From NCBI GenBank assembly GCA_018897435.1, contig JAHIKI010000095.1:1-55089 (forward strand): DNA of 55,089 nt. The letters run 5' to 3'. Source of the stretch: Acidobacteriota bacterium (lineage in GTDB: Bacteria > Acidobacteriota > Aminicenantia > UBA2199). The position numbers and the translations under genes were made by a program. A model generated the notes under the pieces. That model had not been told where the DNA came from. It made no database searches and worked only from the letters and a program-made list of their open reading frames with translations. Each line of letters begins with the position of its first letter. Position 1 is the stretch's first letter. Of the stretch, positions 8,789 to 15,818 are shown piece by piece.

Positions 8789-9256
8789 TTAAAAACGGAA
8801 TCCCAACGAAGCGCCGATCATCATGCCACTCTTGAAAAGATTGTCAAAAGCAGTGATCAAGTAAGCAGTGAATTTCACAGATGGGGATAAGAATCCGGCG
8901 TTCAATTTCAGGGCGAAATCGGAGGAATAGCTCTCGCCGCCGCTTATGGCGATGGGTTTCACTACGCCGCCGCCGATGAAAAAGTTGCTGGCGGTGAAAT
9001 TTAAAGTAGCCCCCGGGTACAGCAACAAAGTATCAAACTCGAATTTGATGCTGTACAGCGTGACCTCCGGACTTAGCATCAGGTAATCACCAAGCTGGAA
9101 ATCAAGCTCGACTCCGACGCCCGGGTAATAGTAATCGAATTTGAACGAATCGTCGGTCATCATGCCGAAATTAATACCGAAACTCATAGGCTTAGTCTCG
9201 GCATACACACCCGAAACCAGCAGCAAACCAAACAACATAATTATTATTTTTTTCAT
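8789..9256 (-). CDS. Small outer-membrane beta-barrel protein
   Basis: Protein of 155 residues: a signal peptide (MKKIIIMLFGLLLVSGVYA) followed by about 135 residues of alternating amphipathic strands ending in GASLGFRF, whose terminal phenylalanine is the usual signal for outer-membrane insertion. No specific family is recognised. The ATG at 9256 is chosen because AGGAGG sits 4 bases upstream and the signal peptide starts there; an upstream in-frame start would add 13 unlikely residues. It is probably transcribed on its own. Confidence 0.7.
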   Translation of the reverse strand: MKKIIIMLFGLLLVSGVYAETKPMSFGINFGMMTDDSFKFDYYYPGVGVELDFQLGDYLMLSPEVTLYSIKFEFDTLLLYPGATLNFTASNFFIGGGVVKPIAISGGESYSSDFALKLNAGFLSPSVKFTAYLITAFDNLFKSGMMIGASLGFRF

Positions 9257-9279
9257 AAATCCTCCTAATAGTTTCCTGC

Positions 9280-9308
9280 ATTTTAAAATAATCAAAAAAA
9301 TAATGCAA
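9280..9308 (-). promoter_or_regulatory. Promoter of small beta-barrel gene
   Basis: Reading leftward: TTGCAT (9308-9303), 17-base AT-rich spacer, TAAAAT (9285-9280). Confidence 0.5.
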
Positions 9309-9389
9309 GCAAAAAGAGAAAAAAAGAGAATTCGCTTATTCCAATAAACGCAGCCCTTTATTCTTTTAATTTAAAATATGGGGTAAAAA

Positions 9390-11750
9390 TCAATTGTCCA
9401 GGCGGTCGAGAAGCAGCTTCAAAATAAAACCGGCCGCGGTCTTGTGGTTGCCCTGGGCACGGATGGCCGGGCTGACGCACGACGGGCAGCCGCTGGGGCA
9501 GGGACAGTTTTCGATGATCTCCAAAGCTTTATCCAGCAGCAAACCGCCCTTTTCATACAAAGTTTCGGAAAAACCCACTCCGCCCGGGTACTTGTCAAAG
9601 ATGAAAATGTTAGGCTCAAAGCGGTCGGCAAAAGTCATGTCGGCCTGGCCGCGCAGCATGCTTTTCAGCGCCCCGTGATGCAGCGGGTCCTTGGTCAGGT
9701 TGTCCTCGATGGCCACGCCCAAGTCGCGGCCGTCGCAGAGCAGGATGACCGGGCTGATCTGCTTCATCAGGTAAGCGATGCCGGCTACGGCCTCGATCTT
9801 CTCTTCGTTGGAAAAATCGAGGCTTTGCAGCACGTCGTTTTTGACGGTCAGCCAGAAGCCGGTGGTATGCATCTCCTGCTGGGGCAGCTGCAGTTCGCCG
9901 GCGCCAACGTTCTCCATGGTGAAAAATTTCAATTTTTTAAAACCCACCACCTGGGAAAAGACATGGACGTCGCCGTAGGAGAAGTTGTGGTTCTTCAGGC
10001 GCGTCTCGTCAAAGATATCCAGCACCTTGATTTTGGTGTAGGTGATGGAATCGGTATAATAGTCGGCGTTGGAACGGGTCAGGAAAGCCTTGCGGTTCTC
10101 ATAATCAAGTTCCTCTACCACGTACTGCTCCCCTTCCAGGATATAGATCGCCTTGGGGTGCAGTGTTTCCAGGGCATTGGAAAAACCGACCTCGGCGATT
10201 ACCCGCTCCCCTGCCGTGCGGTCGACGACAACGAAGTTATCGGAAGTGACGCGGTTCAGGCTTACGGCGTCGGCCGGGTAGCCCTCCTCGGTCCAGAACC
10301 ACTTGTCGTCCTTACGCAAAAGCACCTGATTTGCGGCCAAATAATCCAGGATTTCCTGCAGGTCTTCGCTGCCGAATTTGTCGCCCTTGGCGAAAGGCAA
10401 CTCGAAAGCGGCGCACTTGATATGATCGATCAAAACGGTCAGATTGTCGGCGTTGATGCGCCCCATTTCCGGAGACTGGCCGGAAAAATATTCGGGGTGG
10501 CTGACGATGTATTGATCGATGGGCATGGAGGAGGCGACCAGTACTCCCAACGACTGGCTGCTGCGCCTGCCGGCCCTGCCGATGCGCTGCCAGGTCGAGG
10601 AGATCGAACCGGGATAGGAAGCCAGGACCACGGCGTCAAGCGAACCGATATCGATGCCCAGTTCCAGGGCGTTGGTCGAGACAACGGCCTTTATCTTGCC
10701 GTCACGCAGGCCTTTCTCGATCTCGCGCCGCAGCTTGGGTAAATAACCGCCGCGATAGCCGCGTATGGTGTCGCGGTCCAACACGGATTTTTCAAAATCA
10801 TTTTTCAGGTATTTAACCAGGATCTCGGTGATCAGGCGCGAGTTGGCAAAGGTGATCACCTGCAAACCGTGCTTGAGCAGGATGCCGGCGATCTCGCGGG
10901 TCATGGAGACGTAGGAGCGGCGGATGCCCAGCTGCTTGTTGACCACGGGCGGATTGAAAAAAACCAGGAATTTCGTCCCCCGCGGGGCACCGTTCTTTTC
11001 AATCAGGACAACTTCCTCCTCGATCAGCCTGGAGGCCAGGTCGGCCGGATTGGCGATGGTGGCCGAACTCATGATGAAAACCGGCCGCGTCCCGTAAAAA
11101 GCGCAGACGCGCTTCAAGCGGCGCATGACATTGGCCACGTGCGAGCCGAAAACCCCGGTATAATAATGCAATTCATCGATGACCACATACTTCAGGTTTT
11201 CGAACAGGCTGGCCCACTTGGTATGGTGCGGCAGGATGCCCGAGTGCAGCATGTAAGGGTTGGAGATCACGATCTGCGCCTGCTTGCGGATGGCCTGGCG
11301 CATGCTGGTCGGCGTATCGCCGTCATAGGTGTAAAGGCCCAGTTTGTCGCCCAGGGCCTTGTTCAGATCGAAAAGTTCGGCCAGCTGGTCCTGGGACAGG
11401 GCCTTGGTCGGGAACAGGTACAGGGCCTTGGCCTGAGGATTACGAGCCAAGGCGTCCAGGGCGGCAGCATTGTATATCAAGGTCTTGCCCGAGGCGGTCG
11501 GCGTGGCCACCACCGTGTGCCGTCCCTGCAGGATGTTCTCCAGGGCTTCGGCCTGATGGGAGAAAAGGCGCTCGATGCCGCGCTTTTTATATATCGCAGT
11601 GATCTCCGGGGCCAGTTGGGCTGGGAAATCAACGAATTCGCCGCTGAAAGGGTCGACCTTGATCAGGCGCAGTTCGGTCTCGATATCGTTGCGCAATTGG
11701 AAAAGATCTTTGAGCGCCTGCTCGACCCGCTTGTTCTTGCCGCTGTCCAT
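9390..11750 (-). CDS. mrfA: MrfA/YprA-type DEAD/DEAH helicase with DUF1998 domain
   Basis: Superfamily 2 helicase of 786 residues, close to the usual length of the MrfA (YprA)/Hrq1 family. The N-terminal motor has Walker A ATPTASGKT (about 82-90), the DExH box VVIDELH, motif III SSATIANP and the RecA2 motifs STNALELGIDIGSLD and QRIGRAGRR. The C-terminal DUF1998 region contains a four-cysteine cluster (CPCPSGCPSC near residue 755) that should bind a metal. In Bacillus, MrfA works with the nuclease MrfB in repair of mitomycin-induced DNA damage; no mrfB-like gene is adjacent here. The ATG follows TATTTT after 7 bases, so the mRNA may be leaderless. Confidence 0.85.
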   Translation of the reverse strand: MDSGKNKRVEQALKDLFQLRNDIETELRLIKVDPFSGEFVDFPAQLAPEITAIYKKRGIERLFSHQAEALENILQGRHTVVATPTASGKTLIYNAAALDALARNPQAKALYLFPTKALSQDQLAELFDLNKALGDKLGLYTYDGDTPTSMRQAIRKQAQIVISNPYMLHSGILPHHTKWASLFENLKYVVIDELHYYTGVFGSHVANVMRRLKRVCAFYGTRPVFIMSSATIANPADLASRLIEEEVVLIEKNGAPRGTKFLVFFNPPVVNKQLGIRRSYVSMTREIAGILLKHGLQVITFANSRLITEILVKYLKNDFEKSVLDRDTIRGYRGGYLPKLRREIEKGLRDGKIKAVVSTNALELGIDIGSLDAVVLASYPGSISSTWQRIGRAGRRSSQSLGVLVASSMPIDQYIVSHPEYFSGQSPEMGRINADNLTVLIDHIKCAAFELPFAKGDKFGSEDLQEILDYLAANQVLLRKDDKWFWTEEGYPADAVSLNRVTSDNFVVVDRTAGERVIAEVGFSNALETLHPKAIYILEGEQYVVEELDYENRKAFLTRSNADYYTDSITYTKIKVLDIFDETRLKNHNFSYGDVHVFSQVVGFKKLKFFTMENVGAGELQLPQQEMHTTGFWLTVKNDVLQSLDFSNEEKIEAVAGIAYLMKQISPVILLCDGRDLGVAIEDNLTKDPLHHGALKSMLRGQADMTFADRFEPNIFIFDKYPGGVGFSETLYEKGGLLLDKALEIIENCPCPSGCPSCVSPAIRAQGNHKTAAGFILKLLLDRLDN

Positions 11751-11757
11751 GGCCAGA

Positions 11758-11786
11758 AAAATAGCACAAATAGCGGGATTAGTAAA
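11758..11786 (-). promoter_or_regulatory. Predicted mrfA promoter, ATG 7 bases after -10
   Basis: Reading leftward: TTTACT (11786-11781), 17 bases, TATTTT (11763-11758) preceded by TGC as an extended -10. Seven bases separate it from the ATG at 11750 and no ribosome site fits between. Confidence 0.45.
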
Positions 11787-11837
11787 TCGGGAAAGGCCGC
11801 AACCCTATGAAACAAGAACGATTCATGACATCATCTT

Positions 11838-11863
11838 TAGGGACAGGTCGCGACCTGTCCCTA
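11838..11863. repeat. 26-bp perfect palindrome, dispersed copy 1
   Basis: The 13-base half TAGGGACAGGTCG is followed directly by its exact reverse complement. A sister copy lies at 12996-13021 and a looser one at 18823-18855. It is intergenic, and resembles a REP-like hairpin element. Confidence 0.75.
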
Positions 11864-11883
11864 CGGGTCATTTGCTTTTCGGT

Positions 11884-11917
11884 CCCCCCTTACCCAAGGG
11901 GGGATGCAGGGGGGATT
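11884..11917. repeat. 34-bp C/G-run repeat, copy 1
   Basis: CCCCCCTTACCCAAGGGGGG forms an imperfect hairpin and is followed by ATGCAGGGGGGATT. The identical 34 bases recur at 12056-12089, and both copies are followed within a few bases by CATATC. Confidence 0.75.
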
Positions 11918-11954
11918 CGCATATCAGGTGGAAGAGCAATTTCGCCGAAATAAT

Positions 11955-11999
11955 AATCCCCCCGCCCCCTGCGGGGACACCCCCCTTACACAAAGGGGG
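11955..11999. repeat. Inverted, diverged copy of the C/G-run repeat
   Basis: This segment carries C6 and G5 runs around CTTACACAAAG and resembles the reverse complement of the neighbouring 34-bp repeats, with changes in the central part. Confidence 0.55.
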
Positions 12000-12055
12000 T
12001 TAATATGGGGCGCTATCAGATAAGTTCATCTTAAGTTTTCTCTCAATCGCTTTCT

Positions 12056-12089
12056 CCCCCCTTACCCAAGGGGGGATGCAGGGGGGATT
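12056..12089. repeat. 34-bp C/G-run repeat, copy 2
   Basis: Identical over 34 bases to 11884-11917. The 387 bases between mrfA and trxA hold only this repeat cluster and the 26-bp palindrome; no gene is seen there. Confidence 0.75.
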
Positions 12090-12137
12090 GTCATATCGCG
12101 GCAGACGCAAAATACTTTTATTATATTGATCCTTTAC

Positions 12138-12500
12138 CTAGCCCTCCTTCTTCACCCCCAGGATATCGGTTATGGCTTTGGTAAAAGCCTCGCGGCTCAG
12201 AGCACCGCGGGTCATCTGCGGTTCACCTTTCTGGGGAATGAAGAGCAGGCTGGGAATGGTCATGATGCCGAAGGATCCGGCCAGTTCCTGTTCCTTGTCG
12301 GTGTCGACCTTGTAAATATTGATTTTCCCTTCATATTCTACGGCCAGTTTTTCCAAGATGGGTGTGACCATTTTGCAGGGCCCACACCAGTCGGCGTAAA
12401 AATCCACGATAGCCGGAAGTTCGCCGCGGAATTCCCATTCCTTTTTGTTTTCAAAATCGAAAATTTTCTCAGTGAACGTTTTTTTGTCCAATTTTTCCAT
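12138..12500 (-). CDS. trxA: Thioredoxin
   Basis: Cytoplasmic thioredoxin of 120 residues. The active site is WCGPC with redox cysteines 39 and 42, followed by KMVTPILEKLA. The cis-proline region reads GIMTIPSLLFI. The N-terminal 25 residues are slightly longer than in E. coli TrxA. The ATG at 12500 has AAGGAG upstream and lies inside the end of the arsR reading frame (32-base overlap), so the two genes are cotranscribed and probably translationally coupled. Pairing thioredoxin with an ArsR-type regulator suggests control by metal, sulfur or redox stress. Confidence 0.92.
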   Translation of the reverse strand: MEKLDKKTFTEKIFDFENKKEWEFRGELPAIVDFYADWCGPCKMVTPILEKLAVEYEGKINIYKVDTDKEQELAGSFGIMTIPSLLFIPQKGEPQMTRGALSREAFTKAITDILGVKKEG

Positions 12501-12906
12501 AGTTGACTCCTTCTTTATTTTTAGCCTTGTATTCAATAAAAGCCTTGACCGCGCCCATATCACATTCAACCCCGCGCAGGAAGCGGCGGCAGAATAATTC
12601 CATATTTTGCCGATCGCGGGCAAACAAGTCGTCCACGGCCGGTTCCTTGGCCATGGATCGCAGCAGCGAGGCGGCCAGGGGTGGCAGATTTTTTTTCAGG
12701 CGGTAAAAAATGTGCTTGCCCTGGCGCCGTGAATCGAGTAATCCTTCCCGCTCCAGCAGGGCCAGGTTGCGGGAGACCAGGGGCTGCGACAGTTTTAATA
12801 CAGCCATAAGCTGGCAGACGAAAAGTTCTCTTTGCTGCAAAAGCAACAGCAGGCGCAGGCGGTTTTCATCAGCCAGGACCCTGAGAGTGCGTACTTTTTT
12901 TAACAT
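12469..12906 (-). CDS. ArsR-family transcriptional regulator
   Basis: Winged-helix repressor of 145 residues. The DNA-binding core spans about residues 5-85: RTLRVLADENRLRLLLLL, then LSQPLVSRNLALLEREGLL as the helix-turn-helix, and RQGKHIFYRL as the wing. One cysteine sits at the classical ArsR sensor position (ELFVCQL instead of ELCVCDL), and two more lie near the C terminus (LFCRRFLRGVECD), so thiol or metal sensing is plausible. The ATG at 12906 is preferred over an upstream in-frame start because it follows the predicted -10 by 6 bases. It overlaps trxA by 32 bases. Confidence 0.85.
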   Translation of the reverse strand: MLKKVRTLRVLADENRLRLLLLLQQRELFVCQLMAVLKLSQPLVSRNLALLEREGLLDSRRQGKHIFYRLKKNLPPLAASLLRSMAKEPAVDDLFARDRQNMELFCRRFLRGVECDMGAVKAFIEYKAKNKEGVNYGKIGQKNVH

Positions 12907-12912
12907 ATAAAC

Positions 12913-12941
12913 ATATTGACATATATTTCTGTGTATGTCAA
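12913..12941 (-). promoter_or_regulatory. arsR-trxA promoter overlapped by inverted-repeat operator
   Basis: Leftward TTGACA (12941-12936), 17 bases, CAATAT (12918-12913), then ATG 6 bases later. A perfect inverted repeat TTGACATA-10-TATGTCAA at 12916-12941 spans the promoter, which is a typical place for an ArsR-family operator and implies autoregulation. Confidence 0.7.
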
Positions 12942-12995
12942 CTGCCCGGTTTTTTAATTCATATTTTTCAAAACACGCATACCCAGATTGCACTG

Positions 12996-13021
12996 TAGTG
13001 ACAGGTCGCGACCTGTCACTA
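12996..13021. repeat. 26-bp perfect palindrome, dispersed copy 2
   Basis: The half TAGTGACAGGTCG is followed by its exact reverse complement. It differs from copy 1 (11838-11863) by one base in each arm, in a compensating way that keeps the palindrome perfect. Confidence 0.75.
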
Positions 13022-13061
13022 CCTCGTCATTTTTTTGCAAAACTGAGCATTATCCGTTTTT

Positions 13062-13952
13062 TTACTTTACTGGTTCAGGCAGGTCCATGGCCGCCCGCCA
13101 TGTTTCGGGCAGGAAACTGACCATGATCTTTTTGCTGCTGACCGGGTGGCGAAATGAGTAATGGAAACAGAGCAGCCAAAGCTCAGCGCCGGGAGTGCAA
13201 TGGCCGTAGCGGACATCACCGGCCAGGGGCGCCACTTTTTCCTGAAAATGGCGGCGGATCTGGTGGGTGCGCCCGCTCTGCGGAAAAACCAGAAAAAAAT
13301 AGCGGCCGCTGCTTTCCCGGCAAAAGCGAACGTAGGTCAAAGCCGACTTGCAGCTTCCCTGCCACTCCAGCGCCGAGCGAATGATATAGGAAGGCTGCAC
13401 GCCGGCAAAAACTTGGGTGGCGGCCAAGTAGCGCTTGCGGATCTTCCGTTCCTGGAACTGGCGGTGCAAGGCGATCTCGCTCCTTTTGTTCTTGGTGAAA
13501 AAGACCAGCCCCTGGGCCGGCAGGTCGAGGCGGTTGATCGGCGCCGCCCGGTAACGGAGGGACAAGCCATCGTAATATTTTTGCACGCCGTGCAGCAAGT
13601 TATCGATGTCGCTGTAGGGGGTGGGCTGTACCGGCACGCCTCCCCTTTTAAAGACGATAAGCAGATCGCGATCTTCATATTTGATTTCTTCGGGCAGCAA
13701 TTCATATTCCTGTATCGTGAATTTCGGCCGGTCGACGCGCAGCAGCTGGCCGGCGATGGCCATGGTTTCGTCCTTCAGGCGTTTTTTTCGTTCTCCATCC
13801 CAGACGCTGCCCTGGCGGACCAGCTGCCTTGCCGCTTCGGGACCAATGGGCAAATGTTTCTGCAGGGCTTCGCTTAAAGTCATGGATTGACCCGCCTTAA
13901 GACGGATGAAAAATCTTTGCAAATTTTTATAAGGCGTGGGCACTGCTTTCAT
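13062..13952 (-). CDS. RluA-family RNA pseudouridine synthase
   Basis: Enzyme of 296 residues that isomerises uridine to pseudouridine in rRNA or tRNA. An N-terminal S4-like region (about 20-75) precedes the catalytic domain. The catalytic aspartate lies in INRLDLPAQGL, where the usual HRLDxxTSG has become NRLDLPAQG with Asp kept. Further motifs are KRYLAAT and FPQSGRTHQIRRHF. The ATG at 13952 comes 7 bases after a strong -10 box; the longer in-frame reading extends through the promoter and is rejected. The promoter and first codons are duplicated 1,708 bases to the right, beyond the AbiE pair. Confidence 0.88.
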   Translation of the reverse strand: MKAVPTPYKNLQRFFIRLKAGQSMTLSEALQKHLPIGPEAARQLVRQGSVWDGERKKRLKDETMAIAGQLLRVDRPKFTIQEYELLPEEIKYEDRDLLIVFKRGGVPVQPTPYSDIDNLLHGVQKYYDGLSLRYRAAPINRLDLPAQGLVFFTKNKRSEIALHRQFQERKIRKRYLAATQVFAGVQPSYIIRSALEWQGSCKSALTYVRFCRESSGRYFFLVFPQSGRTHQIRRHFQEKVAPLAGDVRYGHCTPGAELWLLCFHYSFRHPVSSKKIMVSFLPETWRAAMDLPEPVK

Positions 13953-13988
13953 CACCGCGATTGTAGCCCCGCTCCCCACACCTGTCAA
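13931..13988. repeat. Direct repeat A: rluA promoter and first codons
   Basis: Matches 15639-15696 without gaps at 50 of 58 positions. It contains the TTGACA and TACAAT boxes, the ATG and about six codons of the pseudouridine synthase gene. The two copies bracket the AbiE toxin-antitoxin pair. Confidence 0.85.
13960..13988 (-). promoter_or_regulatory. rluA-family gene promoter
   Basis: Leftward TTGACA (13988-13983), 17-base spacer, TACAAT (13965-13960), ATG 7 bases later. It is a near-consensus promoter with no room for a ribosome site. Confidence 0.75.
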
Positions 13989-14094
13989 TCTAAAGTTGAA
14001 ATGTCTTATTCCATATTGCAGATTTTCCTGGTTCTCTTTCAAAACCGCCCCGGCCGCGCCCGCGCTTTGCAAGCCCTTTTTATATTACCAGTAG

Positions 14095-14129
14095 TTGACA
14101 TATATGCAAACTAATTGTATCATATATTC
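14095..14129 (+). promoter_or_regulatory. abiE promoter, ATG 6 bases after -10
   Basis: TTGACA (14095-14100), 17 bases, TATCAT (14118-14123), six bases, then ATG at 14130. It predicts a leaderless transcript. Confidence 0.7.
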
Positions 14130-14903
14130 ATGATAAAAAATGATCATTTCAGCGCTCGGCAACATGTCGAATTGTTTCATCTGCTGTTTCTGGTTCAACT
14201 GGGTCAAAAATTGGACAAAAGGTATTATGCCCTGAAAGGCGGGTGCAACCTGCGCTTCTTTCACAAAAGCCTTCGCTATTCCGAAGATATCGACCTCGAT
14301 CTGCAGGACATTTCCCCCGAAAAAATCGTTGCCGTCACGGACACGATTCTGACTTCGAAGCCCTTTGCCGACATCCTCTTCGTTCACGGCATGGCGATTG
14401 GAAAATGGTCGAAGCCAAAGCAAACCGACACCACCCAGCGTTGGAAAATTGCCTTGGCCGTCAAGGATTCAGATGTAACGCTGCCGACCAAGGTGGAATT
14501 TTCCAGAAGAGGCATGACTTTGAACACCAGGTTCGCAGCAATCGATCCTTTGATCGTCAAGTTTTACCGACTCACCCCGCTCCTGCTCAACCATTACGAT
14601 GCCCATGCGGCCTACGAGCAGAAAATCACCGCCCTGATAAACAGGAAGGAAACGCAAGCCCGGGATGTTTTCGACATAGGCCATTTATTAAATTCGGGCG
14701 TGGACCCGGCCCTTTCGTCCCGGCATCTGCGGGAGCGGCTCCAACAGGCAATCGACAATATCTTGTCCATCACCTTTCCGGTATTCAAAAGCCAGGTCCT
14801 GTCATTCCTTCATCCCGATTATCAACGGCAATACGATTCCGAGGAAGTTTGGCACGATCTGCTTTTGAAAATTGTCGAACATCTTGAAAGGCAGGCACGA
14901 TGA
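14130..14903 (+). CDS. abiEii: AbiEii/AbiGii-type nucleotidyltransferase toxin
   Basis: Toxin of 257 residues from the DNA polymerase beta-like nucleotidyltransferase superfamily. The fold signature is present as LKGGCNLRFF followed by YSEDIDLDL, where the two acidic residues bind metal. Downstream motifs (PTKVEFSRR, and KITALINRKETQARDVFDI with the conserved K..R.RD) match AbiEii/MenT-type enzymes. Members studied elsewhere modify tRNA acceptor ends or otherwise stop growth and abort phage infection. It is first in its operon and overlaps the antitoxin gene by 4 bases (ATGA), the reverse of the classic abiEi-abiEii order. Confidence 0.88.
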   Translation: MIKNDHFSARQHVELFHLLFLVQLGQKLDKRYYALKGGCNLRFFHKSLRYSEDIDLDLQDISPEKIVAVTDTILTSKPFADILFVHGMAIGKWSKPKQTDTTQRWKIALAVKDSDVTLPTKVEFSRRGMTLNTRFAAIDPLIVKFYRLTPLLLNHYDAHAAYEQKITALINRKETQARDVFDIGHLLNSGVDPALSSRHLRERLQQAIDNILSITFPVFKSQVLSFLHPDYQRQYDSEEVWHDLLLKIVEHLERQAR

Positions 14904-15529
14904 GACTGATCGACGCCTACGCCAGGCTGAAGGAATTGCCGACGTCCGTTTTCAGAACTCATGATCTGATGGCCCACCTACGCGTAAACAAGGTGAATGC
15001 CAGCACTATTCTGGCCCGCTTCGAGCAGGCCGGCCACCTGATCCGCCTGAAGCGCGGCCTGTGGGTTTTTCCCGATAAAATCGATCCTCTCGCCTTGGCC
15101 GCCCACCTTACTTATCCCTTTCCCGCCTACATCTCCCTGCAAAGCGCCCTTTTTTTTCACGGCATGATTTCGCAAATCCCGGAAACGATTTTTATCGTGT
15201 CCCCGGCCCGGACGCGAATCTACCGGACCAGGCTGGGAATTTTTTCCATCCATCACGTCTCCCCCTCCTTTTTCTTCGGATTCACCGCCATTTCATCGGG
15301 AGGCAATATGGCGAAACCGGAAAAAGCGCTCCTCGATTTTTTGTACCTGAGCCCGGCAAAATCGAATCTGTTCCGCGCTCTTCCCGAACTCGACTTTCCC
15401 GCCTCGTTCCGCTTGCCAACGGCCAGGCGGATGATCCGGCAGGCCGGCCATTCGCGCCGCATCACCATGCTGGAAAAAAGGTTTGCCGACTTTCTTTCCA
15501 GGCATCAAGGCAAATCGGACCGGCTTTAA
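14900..15529 (+). CDS. abiEi: AbiEi-type antitoxin / transcriptional regulator
   Basis: Antitoxin of 209 residues. An N-terminal winged helix (about 1-60, with VFRTHDLMAHLRVNKVNAST and RGLWVFPDK) would bind DNA and autoregulate the operon. The C-terminal part (about 65-205) contains the family hallmark YPFPAYISLQSALFFHGMI and the segment KPEKALLDFLYL. It neutralises the partner toxin in a type IV-like manner in characterised systems. It is the second gene, translationally coupled by ATGA to the toxin. About 110 bases later comes the second copy of the rluA promoter repeat. Confidence 0.88.
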   Translation: MRLIDAYARLKELPTSVFRTHDLMAHLRVNKVNASTILARFEQAGHLIRLKRGLWVFPDKIDPLALAAHLTYPFPAYISLQSALFFHGMISQIPETIFIVSPARTRIYRTRLGIFSIHHVSPSFFFGFTAISSGGNMAKPEKALLDFLYLSPAKSNLFRALPELDFPASFRLPTARRMIRQAGHSRRITMLEKRFADFLSRHQGKSDRL

Positions 15530-15540
15530 GTACCTGAAAA

Positions 15541-15660
15541 TCATTGAAATAGCGATCTTTTCCGATTTGCATTACATGTCAATGCCCCGTTTGTACCAAA
15601 ATTTTCACAAAAAGAAAAAGAGTCCTTTTTATTGTCGTAAAGCACGGGCGCTGCTTTCAT
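15541..15660 (-). pseudogene. Duplicated 5' end of the rluA-family gene (39-codon remnant)
   Basis: Starting from the ATG inside repeat B, the frame reads MKAAPVLYDN, recalling MKAVPTPYKN at the start of the real gene, then runs 29 unrelated residues to a stop. It keeps a near-consensus promoter, so a short transcript antisense to the end of the AbiE region is expected. It is either the original gene start left behind by an insertion, or a new copy. Confidence 0.6.
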
Positions 15661-15696
15661 CACCGCGATTTTAGTCCCGCTCCCCGCCCCTGTCAA
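15639..15696. repeat. Direct repeat B: copy of rluA promoter and first codons
   Basis: Gap-free 50/58 match to 13931-13988, offset 1,708 bases. Both promoter boxes and the ATG are intact in this copy. Confidence 0.85.
15668..15696 (-). promoter_or_regulatory. Duplicate rluA-type promoter
   Basis: Leftward TTGACA (15696-15691), 17 bases, TAAAAT (15673-15668), ATG 7 bases later at 15660. It lies back-to-back with the acsA promoter, with 22 bases between the two -35 boxes. Confidence 0.7.
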
Positions 15697-15718
15697 CCAG
15701 AGCTTGGGAAAATTTTTC

Positions 15719-15747
15719 TTGACAATCGAGCGTAGATAAATTATAAA
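15719..15747 (+). promoter_or_regulatory. acsA promoter
   Basis: TTGACA (15719-15724), 17 bases, TATAAA (15742-15747), followed by a leader of about 65 bases that ends in GGAGG before the ATG at 15819. Confidence 0.7.
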
Positions 15748-15818
15748 ACATCTTTGATTAAAAGTGATAGTATCCAATTATTTTAATCCCAACAGGGAAA
15801 ACACTTGGAGGATTGACA

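Noticed and set aside
9444-10742. 432-codon open frame on the plus strand
   Set aside because: Shadow of the MrfA helicase gene on the opposite strand; composition is glutamine/glycine/aspartate-rich with no domain, no promoter and no ribosome site.
9390-11750. DUF1998 helicase as a DISARM drmB-like defence gene
   Set aside because: The helicase motor and C-terminal cysteine cluster fit MrfA/Hrq1 repair helicases, and it is 30 kb away from the methylase-helicase island.
11838-12089. CRISPR array
   Set aside because: The repeats are palindromes and G/C-run elements with irregular spacing and only two or three copies; no spacers of even length and no cas genes.
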